Assembly: GCA_029782365.1 (NCBI GenBank)
Contig: JAKOUW010000085.1
Location: 1-64,000 of the forward strand
Reading direction: 5' to 3'
Source: Chloroflexota bacterium
GTDB lineage: Bacteria > Chloroflexota > Anaerolineae > Anaerolineales > UBA4823
Length of the DNA: 64,000 nt
Of this stretch, positions 42,072 through 51,245 are shown one piece after another. Both the position numbers and the translations under genes were made by a program. The notes under the pieces were generated by a model, which worked only from the letters and a program-made list of their open reading frames with translations, did no database searches and had not been told where the DNA came from. The number at the start of each line of letters is the position of its first letter. The first letter of the stretch is position 1.

Positions 42072-43876
42072 TTATCCTCCTCGTCAGCTTCTGAGGCGCT
42101 GTCTGGTCCAGCTCGAGAATCCGAGTTTAGCTGCGGATAGCGGTCAAACAGAGGCTGAAAATTTTCATCGGCTGTCAAGTTCTGGCTCGCCCTGGTGCCC
42201 CATATCCAATCATGCAGTTGATTGACCATGCCGAGCGCTTCCTGCGGCAGTAACTGCTCCGTCGCCGGATCCTTGGCAAACTGCTCCAATGCCTGCATCA
42301 CCTGGAAAGCCATGGTTTCCGGAGTGATGGAGGAATCTTCCAGGATCTTTTGCAAGGTAAATACGATATCTCGCTGGGCCAGCGCCCGCGCCCGCGCCCG
42401 AGTTTTTATTTCCTCCACATCGTACGGCACACGCGCCAGGTCGGCTTCACGCGAGCGCTTGGAGCGCCAATAATTCAGCAATTTCTGCCGCACGGCAGGG
42501 TTGGTAGGTAAAAGCTCTGAAAAACTGGCGGCGATTACGCGAATGCCCCGGTCGCGCAGTACCTTGGGACTGCGCAAAGGTTGAGCTGGAAATATGTCCA
42601 GATCAGCCTCATTCCAGTCATCGCCTGCCTGGAAGGGCTGGCCATTCTTCCGGCGCACGAATTGGAACGACAATACACCCTGGTTGCGCACCACGCGCGA
42701 AAAATTGGGCCGAAACGTTTGAATCAAAGGAAAATCGCGTGATTCTTCCGGCAAATACAAATCGGTATAGCGCACAGTTGCGATGGCATTGTGAAACGCT
42801 TCAACGGCAACTCGGAGCGGCAGATCAACCCAACTTTCGACGCCGTCATCCTGCGTGCGCCGAGCATCGGAATAAATGGCCCGGAAAACCCGTTCAGGAT
42901 CGAAAAGAAACGGCATATGCTGCTGCTTATTCTTCCCGGCCCGTTTGGTTGCCATTGGGGTGGGCTGTGGTTGAGCGCGCTGGGCAAACGTATGCACCTC
43001 GCGCTGATCTTGTAAATCCAGCTCATCCACAAAATTCTTTATTTTCCCCGTCTTGGCGTCTATCCGAATGGCGCGCAAGTTTTCTGGTTTAAAAGGCTCC
43101 GGATCGCCCGGTTTGGCAGGCGCATAACCCACCCGAATTACCTCCGGAGGTTCGCCCAGGCTAAAAATTGCCACAATGGCAGCCGCCACTTCAAACCCAT
43201 CACGGGTGAGAGAGCGTGTGTTTAGCTGTACACGCAGATGGTTGCGCAAACTGACCGAGCCGCGGATGCGCTCGCCAGCATGCGTGAATACCAGACCAGG
43301 TCCGGCAGCTCGCGCCAGGGCGTTGGAAGGCTGGTGCTGACCTTCGACGACATCTTCCACGCTCTGCAGCACTCGGTTCCTGAAGAAACCGCGCCGGCCC
43401 ACTTTTCCACCTGGTCTAGAGATAAACGGCTGACGCTCCAAAACAATGGCGCTCTTCGTGTCAACGAACGCCACGCCAGGAAGTGAGCTCTGCAGTTCGG
43501 CAACGCTGCCGACCACCTGGCCCTCGCGGATAAAAACAGCCGCGCCATGGGCGGCCGACAGGTAACGAACCAGGCGCTCGAAGATCATGCGCCTCTCGGC
43601 AGGTGTTTGAACAGGCAGCACAAACTGCGAAACAAACCAGATCGAGATCAGAAAATAAACGCCAAATGCAGCCGCGCTTAGCATCAACGCCAGGAAGGCG
43701 CGGATCGTGTTTTCTGCTTCGATTGGATCGCTAGGTGGTTGGAGTCCATTGGCGAAAAACACCAGACACAGGTAAACCTCGTGCCAGAAAAACACCAGCC
43801 AAATAATGAACAAAATACCCGGAACAATCCGGCGCCAAAACTGGGCTGTGCGGTAAATAGGCTTGGGGTTTAACAC
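42068..43876 (-). CDS. SPFH/Band 7-like membrane protein (first of a tandem pair)
   Basis: 602 residues from GTG 43876 (VLNPKPIYRTAQ). The frame opens at TTG 43927, but that TTG is itself the -35 box of a good promoter, so the GTG with upstream GGAG is preferred. Two membrane helices lie within the first 90 residues (IVPGILFIIWLVFFW and a second near ALMLSAAAFGVYFLI). The SPFH-like core has FVDTKSAIVLERQPF, GPGLVFTHAGERIRGSVSLR and LTRDGFEVAAAIVAIFSLG. Middle and C-terminal parts are helical with many charged residues (READLARVPYDVEEIKTRARARALAQRD). Coupled to the second SPFH gene by a GTGA overlap. Function unknown; a membrane scaffold is inferred. Confidence 0.7.
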   Translation of the reverse strand: MLNPKPIYRTAQFWRRIVPGILFIIWLVFFWHEVYLCLVFFANGLQPPSDPIEAENTIRAFLALMLSAAAFGVYFLISIWFVSQFVLPVQTPAERRMIFERLVRYLSAAHGAAVFIREGQVVGSVAELQSSLPGVAFVDTKSAIVLERQPFISRPGGKVGRRGFFRNRVLQSVEDVVEGQHQPSNALARAAGPGLVFTHAGERIRGSVSLRNHLRVQLNTRSLTRDGFEVAAAIVAIFSLGEPPEVIRVGYAPAKPGDPEPFKPENLRAIRIDAKTGKIKNFVDELDLQDQREVHTFAQRAQPQPTPMATKRAGKNKQQHMPFLFDPERVFRAIYSDARRTQDDGVESWVDLPLRVAVEAFHNAIATVRYTDLYLPEESRDFPLIQTFRPNFSRVVRNQGVLSFQFVRRKNGQPFQAGDDWNEADLDIFPAQPLRSPKVLRDRGIRVIAASFSELLPTNPAVRQKLLNYWRSKRSREADLARVPYDVEEIKTRARARALAQRDIVFTLQKILEDSSITPETMAFQVMQALEQFAKDPATEQLLPQEALGMVNQLHDWIWGTRASQNLTADENFQPLFDRYPQLNSDSRAGPDSASEADEEDK

Positions 43877-43897
43877 ACCTTGGTAACTCCGAATTTC

Positions 43898-43927
43898 AGT
43901 ATATCCTTGTGTAAATGAATCTGTCAA
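43898..43927 (-). promoter_or_regulatory. Promoter of the SPFH pair
   Basis: Minus strand TTGACA (43922-43927), 18-bp spacer, TATACT (43898-43903). It overlaps the 5' end of the open frame, which argues for the GTG start at 43876. Confidence 0.55.
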
Positions 43928-43962
43928 GTTTTCCAGGAATCACGGTTGGCAGTTGTGTGTGA

Positions 43963-43968
43963 TACAAT
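43963..43968 (+). promoter_or_regulatory. -10 box of leaderless PHP gene
   Basis: TACAAT, 6 nt before ATG 43975, with no ribosome site. Confidence 0.45.
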
Positions 43969-43974
43969 GCGCAG

Positions 43975-44667
43975 ATGCTGCGCGTTGAATTTCACTGCCA
44001 CACCATCTTTTCAAAAGATTCGCTCACCCGTCCGGAAGCTCTTCTGCGCGCCTGTCGGCAAAAAAAGCTTGATAGAGTGATCGTTACAGACCATAACACC
44101 ACCGCAGGTGCCTTCGCCTGCCAGGCCCTCGATCCTCAACGCGTGATCATCGGCGAAGAAATCATGACCAGCGAAGGCGAACTGCTGGCGGCTTTCATGC
44201 AAGAAGAGATACCACCCGGACTGTCGCCAGAAGAAACAATAAAATTACTGCGTTCACAGGGCGCTTTCATCAGTGTTTCGCACCCTTTTGATGCCCAGCG
44301 TGAAGGCGCGTGGGGGCTGAACGCATTGGAACGCATTTTACCCCTGGTGGATTCGATCGAGACCTTCAATGCGCGCTGCATGTCCAACCATTACAATGAG
44401 CTTGCCAGGGCATTTGCTTACAACAATCATATTTCCGGCACGGTTGGCTCCGATGCACACACTATCATTGAGTTAGGCACGGCAACGCTGATCCTGCCCC
44501 TTTTCAACAGCGCGGCCTCATTGAAAGCGGCTCTGCCGCAAGCCAGGGCGGAGTTGAAGTTAAGCTCTCCTCTCATCCACTTCACTTCCCGCTATGCCGT
44601 TCTTGTCAAGAAGTTTGCGCGGGCGTTGGGCATCCCGCTGGCAAATCAATCGGGCAGAGTAAAATAA
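43975..44667 (+). CDS. PHP-domain metal-dependent phosphoesterase
   Basis: 230 residues. PHP motifs with metal ligands: VEFHCHTIFSKDS, VIVTDHNTT, GEEIMTSEGELLA, FISVSHPFD and GTVGSDAHTI. This short, stand-alone type resembles RNase AM/TrpH-like (YciV) phosphoesterases acting on nucleotides or RNA ends, but without the inserted domain. The exact substrate is unknown. The start codon lies 6 nt after a -10 box, so it is probably leaderless. Its 3' end overlaps the end of the converging histidine kinase gene by 22 bp. Confidence 0.9.
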   Translation: MLRVEFHCHTIFSKDSLTRPEALLRACRQKKLDRVIVTDHNTTAGAFACQALDPQRVIIGEEIMTSEGELLAAFMQEEIPPGLSPEETIKLLRSQGAFISVSHPFDAQREGAWGLNALERILPLVDSIETFNARCMSNHYNELARAFAYNNHISGTVGSDAHTIIELGTATLILPLFNSAASLKAALPQARAELKLSSPLIHFTSRYAVLVKKFARALGIPLANQSGRVK

Positions 44668-46625
44668 AACTCTGCTCCCTCATTTTCAACTGCATGAGTC
44701 CAGATTCGCCCACCATGCCGGTTGATGATGCGTGCTACCGTGGCCAGGCCAATGCCAGTGCCCTCAAATTCGTTGATATGGTGCAACCGTTGAAAAGCAT
44801 GGAATAATTTATCGGCATACTGCATATTAAACCCCGCGCCGTTATCCCGCACACAAAAAACTTTTTTGCCATCCTGGTAAATGTTAATAAATTCGATGTG
44901 AGCCTCTGCCTTCTTGCGGGTAAATTTCCAGGCATTGCTCAGCAAATTTTGCAACATGATGCGCAGCAAGTTGGGATCCCCTGAAACGCGTAAATTAGGG
45001 TCAATCGACAGGCGCACAATCCGATCCGGCTCTAACTGGCGCTGTTCTTCCAGGATTTCGCAGGCCAGGGCAGTCAGGTTGACTTCGCTGCGCGACATAG
45101 CCGAACGAGAAACCCGCGAGAGCAGCAGCAAATCGTCGATCAACTGTGCCATGCGTTGAGCTGAGCGGCGCACGTTGTTCAAAAATTGTTGGCCTTCTTC
45201 GTCCAGGTGTTGGGCATATTCATCCAGCAGGATCTTACTGTAACCATCAATACTGCGCAGAGGAGAACGCAAATCATGGGAGACTGAATAAGAAAATGAT
45301 TCCATTTCCTTGTTCGCCGCTTCCAACTCTGCAGTGCGTTCTCGTACGCGCTGTTCAAGCTGGGTGTTCAGCTCTTTCAGCGCTCTTTCGGCGGCGCGTA
45401 ATTCGGTAATATCCTCCAGGCTGCCTTCGTAAAGAATATTGCCGTGCTCATCGTGGACCATTCTGCTATTATTCCGCACCCAAATTTCCTTGCCGTCATA
45501 ACGCTGCATCCGTTGGAGTTTATGCTGCACAACGCCGGTGGCTTCCAATTCAGAGCGCATCGTGTCCAGGTCTCCTGGGTCCATGTACAGCCTGGCAAAG
45601 TTCGTTTCGAGCAAAGTCGGCTTATCAGGATAACCGAACATCCTAACCAACGCCGGGTTCACATCCACGAAAACGCCATCCGCGGTGGAGCGAAACATTC
45701 CAAGTGGGATACCCGCAAACAGGGTGCGGTAATGTTCTTCACTCTCCACCAGCGCTTCCTGAGTCTGGCGCAGTTCAAGTATATTGTTCTCCAGGCCGTT
45801 CAAAGTCTGGCTCAGGCGGTGCGCCATTTCAGCGACTGCCTTGCCGAGCTCGCCTATTTCGTCATTTCCAGAAACACCGATCGTTTGGCCGAGCTGCCCG
45901 GCTTTCAATTCTCCCACTGCGTTGGTCAATGCATTCAAGCGGAAAACAATCCGGCGAAAAGTCTCAAAAACAATAAAGATCGAGAAGCTAATCGCTCCCA
46001 GGCCTATGATCGCCAAGAAAATATTATTGAGCGTGGTCTTATTGCGCGCCAGCGTCTGGACTTGCTCGGCCTTTTGCAGCTCATAGGTTTGAAAACCGGA
46101 AATTTCGCGCGCTAGAACTTCATTGTGATTCGCCAATTCGTCCAGATCAGACCCGGGTTGCGTTTCCAGAGCGACTTTGGTCTCATAATTGGACAATACT
46201 CTTTCAGACTGGGTCAAAAAAACCAGCATATCGTTCTTAATCAACTGGAATTGAACAACGCTGTCCGGGTCATTTTGTATCTGTTCAGCGATAGTATCGC
46301 TCAATTCGTTGACTTCAGCGAGATGTCCCAATATTTCCTCCTTGAGCTTTGACCGTCCAGCCTGCTCAAGCGCGGAATACGCATAACTTTGGGATAAGTT
46401 GATGATGCTGAAGCAGCCTAAACTGAGCTGCGAGGCTCTCAGGGCGATGCTGGAACGATTCTGAGCATTGATGAAATCTCCCTGGATTGAATAATTCAGA
46501 AAGGCAGTTGAAACGATGACCACGATCGTTAAAACGATCAAAATCCCCATGCTGGCTGCCATCCGCCTGGAGATTTCCCCTTTCAAGAGACCTTTTCCTC
46601 GAGTGATTACTCTGCCAACAATCAT
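44646..46625 (-). CDS. Orphan PAS-containing sensor histidine kinase
   Basis: 659 residues. Helix 1 about 26-47, outside four-helix-bundle-type sensor (about 48-199), helix 2 about 200-222, HAMP about 223-280, PAS/PAC about 295-412, coiled coil about 415-440, HisKA with SYSVSHDLRSPLRSIDGYSK (His450), HATPase about 545-659 with NLLSNAWKFTRKK, VRDNGAGFN and GTGIGLATVARII. This resembles phytochrome-type or chemotaxis-like sensory kinases. No response regulator is adjacent. It converges on the PHP gene with a 22-bp overlap at the stops. Confidence 0.92.
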   Translation of the reverse strand: MIVGRVITRGKGLLKGEISRRMAASMGILIVLTIVVIVSTAFLNYSIQGDFINAQNRSSIALRASQLSLGCFSIINLSQSYAYSALEQAGRSKLKEEILGHLAEVNELSDTIAEQIQNDPDSVVQFQLIKNDMLVFLTQSERVLSNYETKVALETQPGSDLDELANHNEVLAREISGFQTYELQKAEQVQTLARNKTTLNNIFLAIIGLGAISFSIFIVFETFRRIVFRLNALTNAVGELKAGQLGQTIGVSGNDEIGELGKAVAEMAHRLSQTLNGLENNILELRQTQEALVESEEHYRTLFAGIPLGMFRSTADGVFVDVNPALVRMFGYPDKPTLLETNFARLYMDPGDLDTMRSELEATGVVQHKLQRMQRYDGKEIWVRNNSRMVHDEHGNILYEGSLEDITELRAAERALKELNTQLEQRVRERTAELEAANKEMESFSYSVSHDLRSPLRSIDGYSKILLDEYAQHLDEEGQQFLNNVRRSAQRMAQLIDDLLLLSRVSRSAMSRSEVNLTALACEILEEQRQLEPDRIVRLSIDPNLRVSGDPNLLRIMLQNLLSNAWKFTRKKAEAHIEFINIYQDGKKVFCVRDNGAGFNMQYADKLFHAFQRLHHINEFEGTGIGLATVARIINRHGGRIWTHAVENEGAEFYFTLPD

Positions 46626-46752
46626 ACTGAACTTTCGGTTAAGGAATATTCTTTATGATACTCATATATCTTGATTAAGTCCAATGCAAAGCCGCCGAGA
46701 GCCAGAAAACCCTTGACCATTCGCTTATTCCATGTAGAATAAGGATACTCCT

Positions 46753-46838
46753 GGGGCGATGGCGGAACTGGCAGACGCAGGGGACTTAAAATCCTCCGAT
46801 ACGGGAGTATCTTGTGGGTTCGATTCCCTCTCGCCCCA
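46753..46838 (+). tRNA. tRNA-Leu (UAA)
   Basis: An 86-nt class II tRNA: acceptor GGGGCGA/TCGCCCC, D arm with GGCAGACGC, anticodon loop CTTAAAA (anticodon TAA), long variable arm GATACGGGAGTATC, T arm GTGGGTTCGATTCCC, discriminator A, no encoded CCA. Confidence 0.95.
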
Positions 46839-46850
46839 TTGACAAAAACC

Positions 46851-46879
46851 AACGCTGTGAACAACGTGTTCGCAGCGTT
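46851..46879 (+). terminator. Hairpin terminator after tRNA-Leu
   Basis: AACGCTGTGAACA and TGTTCGCAGCGTT pair over 13 positions with one wobble and a 3-nt loop; a short AT-rich tail follows. It lies in the leader of the PIG-L gene, so some read-through is likely. Confidence 0.6.
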
Positions 46880-46902
46880 ATTTATTAGAAAGAAGGCACC
46901 GC

Positions 46903-47646
46903 ATGTCAAAAGCATATATTCCTGAAAGCGCCCTGGCAATTTTTGCCCATCCAGATGATATTGAATTTAGCTGTGCAGGTACGCTTGCCCGCTGGGCGCG
47001 CACTGGCGCCCGGATTGGCTTCCTATTGTTGACCAGCGGAGATGTGGGCATCGCCCAACCAGGTATGACACGCCAGCGGGCGACTGAAATACGTGAAGCA
47101 GAAAGCCGCAGTGCCGCCGAGATCATTGGCGCCAGTGAGGTTATCTTCTTGCGAGAACCGGACGGGCTGTTAGAAGCCAATTTAGAGCTGCGAAAAAAAG
47201 TCGTGCGCGAAATCCGGCGCTTCAAGCCTGAGGTTGTTGTGTGTGGAGATCCAACCATTGTCTGGGCAGGTGATGATTACATCAACCACCCAGATCACCG
47301 CGCGGCTGCTTTGGCGGCCCTGGATGCCACGTTTCCAGCAGCCGGGCAGCCCAACCTGTTTGAAGAGCTAGAATCGGAAGGCATCCTTGCCCATAAAGTC
47401 CGCAAGGTGTATGCATCGATGTGGGATGAAGCTGATGTCTACATAAACATTGAGGATACAATAGATGTGAAAGTCAACGCCCTGCGCGCCCACAAAAGCC
47501 AGATGGGAGATTGGGATCCCGAACAACAGATAAAAGCCTGGGCTTCCGAAAGATCAAAAAAAATGGAAATGGCTTATGCCGAAGGGTTCAAAGTAGTCAC
47601 GCTGATCAGCGACGAAGATTGGGCTAAGCGGAATTCAGCCCAATAA
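46903..47646 (+). CDS. PIG-L/LmbE family deacetylase
   Basis: 247 residues. Zinc-binding motifs: [17 protein letters not shown] (HPDD) near the start and the distal His pair in [18 protein letters not shown] and a long insert around 120-180 are typical. Members remove N-acetyl groups from GlcNAc-linked substrates, for example in bacillithiol or mycothiol synthesis (BshB/MshB) or antibiotic maturation. The substrate here is not evident. GAAGG ribosome site; the gene lies directly after tRNA-Leu. Confidence 0.92.
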   Translation: MSKAYIPESALAIFAHPDDIEFSCAGTLARWARTGARIGFLLLTSGDVGIAQPGMTRQRATEIREAESRSAAEIIGASEVIFLREPDGLLEANLELRKKVVREIRRFKPEVVVCGDPTIVWAGDDYINHPDHRAAALAALDATFPAAGQPNLFEELESEGILAHKVRKVYASMWDEADVYINIEDTIDVKVNALRAHKSQMGDWDPEQQIKAWASERSKKMEMAYAEGFKVVTLISDEDWAKRNSAQ

Positions 47647-47657
47647 TTACAAAAGGC

Positions 47658-48581
47658 TCAATGAAAAACCGCTTTTGCCAGGGATACCAGCCCATCCAGG
47701 TCATCCAGGTCGATCCACTGCAGCATGATCCGCTGCACACCGGCTGCAGCGAATTCAGCAAGCTGGTCTTGCACCTGGCTGCCTGCGCCAACGACCACAC
47801 CGCGCGCCCGCAAACCAGCAGCATCGCTCGAACCAGCTGGACGGGCGGCTAATTTGGCATCCAGTCTGGCCTGATCAGCCGCATAAATACAACCGGTCGC
47901 CACCGAGCGGCGAATACTGGAAGTTGGCCGCCCCACTTTCTGCAAATGCTCATCCAGCCGCTGGCTCAAGCGCATAAATTCGGCAGGTGGGGTAAACGCT
48001 GCGTTCCATTCCTGAGCATAGCGGGCCGCCAGACCCAATGTGCGCTCCCTGCCGTTGCCGCCAATCAACAACCTGGGACCTCCCGGCCTTTGCGGGCGCG
48101 GCAGTAGAATCGCCTCCCGCAGTTGGAAGTATTTTCCGAAAAAATCCACCGGTTGGCCGCTGTTCAACAGCGTGCTGATCACTTCCAGGCCTTCCTGAAA
48201 GCGGTCGAAGCGCTCTTGGAGACCTAAGAGGTCAAAGCCAAATTTCATATGCTCACGCTCTTGCCAACCCGCGCCAACACCCAGGGTCAAGCGCCCACCA
48301 GATAGATCATCCACGGCCGCGGCCATGCGCGCAGTGTGCGCCGGATGGCGAAACGAAACAGGGCTGACCAGGGGTCCAAACTCGATCCGCGAAGTATGGC
48401 TGGCCAACCAGGTGAGCGAAACCCACAGTTCGAGGGAATCTTTATCGGGCGGATTGCCATTGGTAAAATGGTCGGAGCGGTACAAACCCGCGAAACCACA
48501 ATCTTCAACTGTGCGGGCGATGGCCTGCCAGCGCGGCCAGTTCAGCCCATTTTGACCTTCAAGAAAAACAGCGATTTCCAT
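47658..48581 (-). CDS. LLM-class (F420-dependent type) oxidoreductase
   Basis: 307 residues with the luciferase-like TIM barrel: MEIAVFLEGQNGLNWPRW, GLYRSDHF, TSRIEFGPLVSPVSFRHPAH, DDLSGGRLTLGVGAGWQ, and a closing VQRIMLQWIDLDDLD. Close relatives are annotated F420-dependent (TIGR03560-type), reducing or oxidising small carbonyl or amine compounds; FMN use cannot be excluded. It lies about 20 bp upstream of fbp on the same strand but reads after it, so fbp and this gene may form an operon. It converges on the PIG-L gene. Confidence 0.9.
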   Translation of the reverse strand: MEIAVFLEGQNGLNWPRWQAIARTVEDCGFAGLYRSDHFTNGNPPDKDSLELWVSLTWLASHTSRIEFGPLVSPVSFRHPAHTARMAAAVDDLSGGRLTLGVGAGWQEREHMKFGFDLLGLQERFDRFQEGLEVISTLLNSGQPVDFFGKYFQLREAILLPRPQRPGGPRLLIGGNGRERTLGLAARYAQEWNAAFTPPAEFMRLSQRLDEHLQKVGRPTSSIRRSVATGCIYAADQARLDAKLAARPAGSSDAAGLRARGVVVGAGSQVQDQLAEFAAAGVQRIMLQWIDLDDLDGLVSLAKAVFH

Positions 48582-48607
48582 AAGGCCTTTCCTCTAACAG
48601 ATTGCAC

Positions 48608-49636
48608 TCATTGATCATAGGTACGAATATATTCCTCAGCCTTTTCGACCAGGCCGCGATGACCAATAAACAAGGCGGTGCGCTGGTGAAGGCTGATTGG
48701 CTCTATATTGAGAATATCCTGCCGCCCATCCGACCCGTAACCGCCCGCCTGGTGAGCGATAAACGCCAGGGGAGCCGCCTCATACAATAAACGCAGTTTG
48801 CCGGTCGGTAAGGCCGGGTCACGGTTGTCTGCCGGGTAATAATAAACGCCACCAGCCAGCAGGTTGCGGTGGAAATCACCCACCAGGGAACCAATGTAAC
48901 GGAGGGATAAGGAAGATCCGCCATCTGCCAGACCCTGCAAATATTGTGTGTACCGTGCAACCCCCACGCTCCAATTTGCCTGGTATCCCTGGTTGCAACT
49001 GTAATATTTTGGCTTTTGGGGGATGCGGATATTGGGGTGGCTTAATAAGAATTCGCCCAATTGGGTATCCAGGGTAAAGCCATGCACTCCCGCCCCGCTG
49101 GTATAAACCAACATGGTTGATGAGCCATAAATCAAGTAGCCGGCTACAACCAGGTCTTTGCCGGGCTGTAAACAATCCTCGAGCTTGCCACGCCCGCTGG
49201 CGCTCTTGCGGCGAAAAATTGCAAAGATGGTACCGATTGAAGCGTTATAATCAATATTGGAAGAACCGTCGAGGGGATCAAACATTAAAACATACTTCCC
49301 GACCGGGTATTTTTTGGGAATCGGGATGATATGCTCGTGCTCTTCGGAAGCCATGACGGCTAAGCGGCCTGTATGGTCGTTCAAACGAATCATCACCTGG
49401 TCAGCAATGCGGTCCAGGCGCATCACACGCTCTCCCTGCACATTGGTATCTTCGGTGCTGCCCAAAATGTCGACAAGCCCGGCACGCGTGGTGCGGCTGG
49501 CAATGAATTTGGCTGCCAGGGCGATATCGTACAAAATGCTGGTTAATGTGCCGGTTGCTTCGGGGTGGGCGCGCTGTTCATCCAGAATATGGCGCTCTAT
49601 GGTGATGATCCTTGTAGGATCAGCCACTTCAGTCAT
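48608..49636 (-). CDS. fbp: Fructose-1,6-bisphosphatase, class 1
   Basis: 342 residues from ATG 49636 (GGAG site; a GTG 6 bases earlier is possible). It hydrolyses fructose 1,6-bisphosphate to fructose 6-phosphate in gluconeogenesis. Motifs: [15 protein letters not shown] (metal Glu), [74 protein letters not shown]. Full length. Together with the glyoxylate-bypass genes 3 kb away it fits growth on C2 or fatty-acid carbon. Confidence 0.96.
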   Translation of the reverse strand: MTEVADPTRIITIERHILDEQRAHPEATGTLTSILYDIALAAKFIASRTTRAGLVDILGSTEDTNVQGERVMRLDRIADQVMIRLNDHTGRLAVMASEEHEHIIPIPKKYPVGKYVLMFDPLDGSSNIDYNASIGTIFAIFRRKSASGRGKLEDCLQPGKDLVVAGYLIYGSSTMLVYTSGAGVHGFTLDTQLGEFLLSHPNIRIPQKPKYYSCNQGYQANWSVGVARYTQYLQGLADGGSSLSLRYIGSLVGDFHRNLLAGGVYYYPADNRDPALPTGKLRLLYEAAPLAFIAHQAGGYGSDGRQDILNIEPISLHQRTALFIGHRGLVEKAEEYIRTYDQ

Positions 49637-49665
49637 GTTCACTCTCCGTCAGTTCGAGATATATT

Positions 49666-49671
49666 ATTGTA
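49666..49671 (-). promoter_or_regulatory. -10 box of fbp
   Basis: Minus-strand TACAAT with a weak -35 (TGTTTA, 17-bp spacer); the leader carries the GGAG ribosome site. Confidence 0.4.
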
Positions 49672-49721
49672 TCATCGGACAGGCGGATTAAACACGGCTT
49701 GCGAGGCACGGAGAGGGTGGG

Positions 49722-50522
49722 CTAAAATTTATCACTGAGGACCATTTTCGAAATCAGTTTGATCAAGGTTGAAGTAATCAGACCCCGTGTCAGCAGATAG
49801 ACTAATTTATACTGCCAACCGGGGATACAAATCACCTGCCCGGAACCCAAAGCATTCAAAGACGACCGCACGACCATATCCGCGTCGAGCCACAACCAGC
49901 GAGGCAGCCTGCTGCGGGGAAATCCTTTGAGCTCTTGCGTATCGTGGAATTCTGTATAGGTAAAACCTGGGCATAACGCCTGGGCATGGATGCCTTTCCT
50001 GCCCAGCTCACTCTCGAGCGCTTCGGAGAAATTAACCAGGTAGGCTTTGGTTGAGCTGTAAGTTGAGTTGCGCAGGGGCAAAAAAGCAGCCATCGAAGCC
50101 ACGTTGATAATCCCACCTTTCTGCCGGGAGAGCATGCCTGGCAGCGCGGCGTGGGTTAAGCGAACGCTGGCAATGACATGCACCTGGATCATGGCCAGAT
50201 GTTTTTCAACAGGTTGGGTGGAAAATCTACCTCGCAAGCCAAAACCGGCATTATTGACCAGTAGTGACAGGTTGGTGCAGGCGCGGATTTTTTGCTCAAC
50301 GCTTTGGATGCCTTCATCTGTGGCTAAATCTGCACTGAGCACCTCAATCCGTACAGGCTTTCTGTGTTGTATAGAGTCTGCCAACGTCTGCAGGCGGTCC
50401 AGGCGGCGAGCCGCCAGGAGCAAATCATAGCCTTGTTGGGCCAATTGCACGGCAAATTCGGCACCCAACCCGGCGGATGCACCGGTAATCAGAGCGGTCC
50501 CGAGAGATGCCAGTTTACTCAT
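49722..50522 (-). CDS. Short-chain dehydrogenase/reductase
   Basis: 266 residues, classical SDR: TALITGASAGLGAEFAVQLA (nucleotide-binding TGxxxGxG), LLVNNAGFG, catalytic Ser in NVASMAAFLPLRNSTYSSTKAYLVNF with the YxxxK pair, and CPGFTYTEFH. The 'DltE/YqjQ-like' subgroup acts on unknown ketones or lipids. A C-terminal hydrophobic stretch (GWQYKLVYLLTRGLITSTLI) may associate with the membrane. Its ATG overlaps the end of the upstream acyltransferase gene by 8 bases, so the two are translationally coupled and may act in lipid metabolism. Confidence 0.92.
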   Translation of the reverse strand: MSKLASLGTALITGASAGLGAEFAVQLAQQGYDLLLAARRLDRLQTLADSIQHRKPVRIEVLSADLATDEGIQSVEQKIRACTNLSLLVNNAGFGLRGRFSTQPVEKHLAMIQVHVIASVRLTHAALPGMLSRQKGGIINVASMAAFLPLRNSTYSSTKAYLVNFSEALESELGRKGIHAQALCPGFTYTEFHDTQELKGFPRSRLPRWLWLDADMVVRSSLNALGSGQVICIPGWQYKLVYLLTRGLITSTLIKLISKMVLSDKF

Positions 50523-51168
50523 CTTTCGGTTGTAATCCTTCCTGCTGGTCAGGTTCTATTTCAGCTTGCAGTCTGATTTCTCCTTGTTGGTCCGGAAACT
50601 TGCCGCGCTTGCCTGCATAATAAGCGCGCACAATATCCATGTCGGCTTTAACATTTCCGGTTGGCATTAGAGCAAAGTCCACCTGCAGATGGCGCGAAGG
50701 AAAATCAACGGCCGCCAGTAAAATAGGCACTCGTGCACCCAGTGCAATAAAGTAAAATCCCGATTTCCAATGTCCGGTCTTGCTGCGGGTGCCCTCAGGG
50801 GCCAGGATGAGGTGCAGCTCTTCATTTTCTTCAAAAGCCTGGATGGCAGCCTGGACGAAATTATTGCGGCTGCTCCGGTTTACTCTCACCCCTCCCAGCC
50901 AATGCATGAAATTGCCCATAGGTCCTTTGAATAATGAATCTTTTCCCACCCAGTTGACGCGCAGACCTGCTGCCCGGCTGACCAGGAACATCAATACAAA
51001 ATCCCAATTCGAGGTATGCGGAGCGCCGATAATCACGTATTTTGGCGACTCTGGCAGCTTGAAGTGGTACGTCCACCCGCCCCGGCGTAATAACCAACTA
51101 CAAAGACCGCGGATGATCCTCGCATACGCAGCCGGCGGTTTAGCTAGCTTTTTCGCCTGGGTGGTCAT
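50515..51168 (-). CDS. 1-acyl-glycerol-3-phosphate acyltransferase-like protein (PlsC family)
   Basis: 217 residues from ATG 51168 (GGAGGTGAC site; the frame opens further 5' in a neighbouring gene). Acyltransferase motif I is GAPHTSNWDF (HX4D); motif III is LILAPEGTRSK; motif II falls near NWVGKDSLFKGPMG. This short form without a clear membrane helix is the type often annotated glycerol acyltransferase. It should transfer an acyl chain to a lysophospholipid or related alcohol. Coupled to the SDR gene by an 8-base overlap. Confidence 0.9.
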   Translation of the reverse strand: MTTQAKKLAKPPAAYARIIRGLCSWLLRRGGWTYHFKLPESPKYVIIGAPHTSNWDFVLMFLVSRAAGLRVNWVGKDSLFKGPMGNFMHWLGGVRVNRSSRNNFVQAAIQAFEENEELHLILAPEGTRSKTGHWKSGFYFIALGARVPILLAAVDFPSRHLQVDFALMPTGNVKADMDIVRAYYAGKRGKFPDQQGEIRLQAEIEPDQQEGLQPKDE

Positions 51169-51245
51169 GTCACCTCCATCTGGTATTTTAAGATAAGGGA
51201 AAGCCAAATCGTGTCCAATACTGTTTCGAAAACCCCATCTTGAGG

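Noticed and set aside
46860..46872. GAACA-acg-TGTTC in the tRNA-Leu downstream hairpin as a second LexA box
   Set aside because: The spacing between GAAC and GTTC is 5, not 4, and it is explained as a terminator stem.
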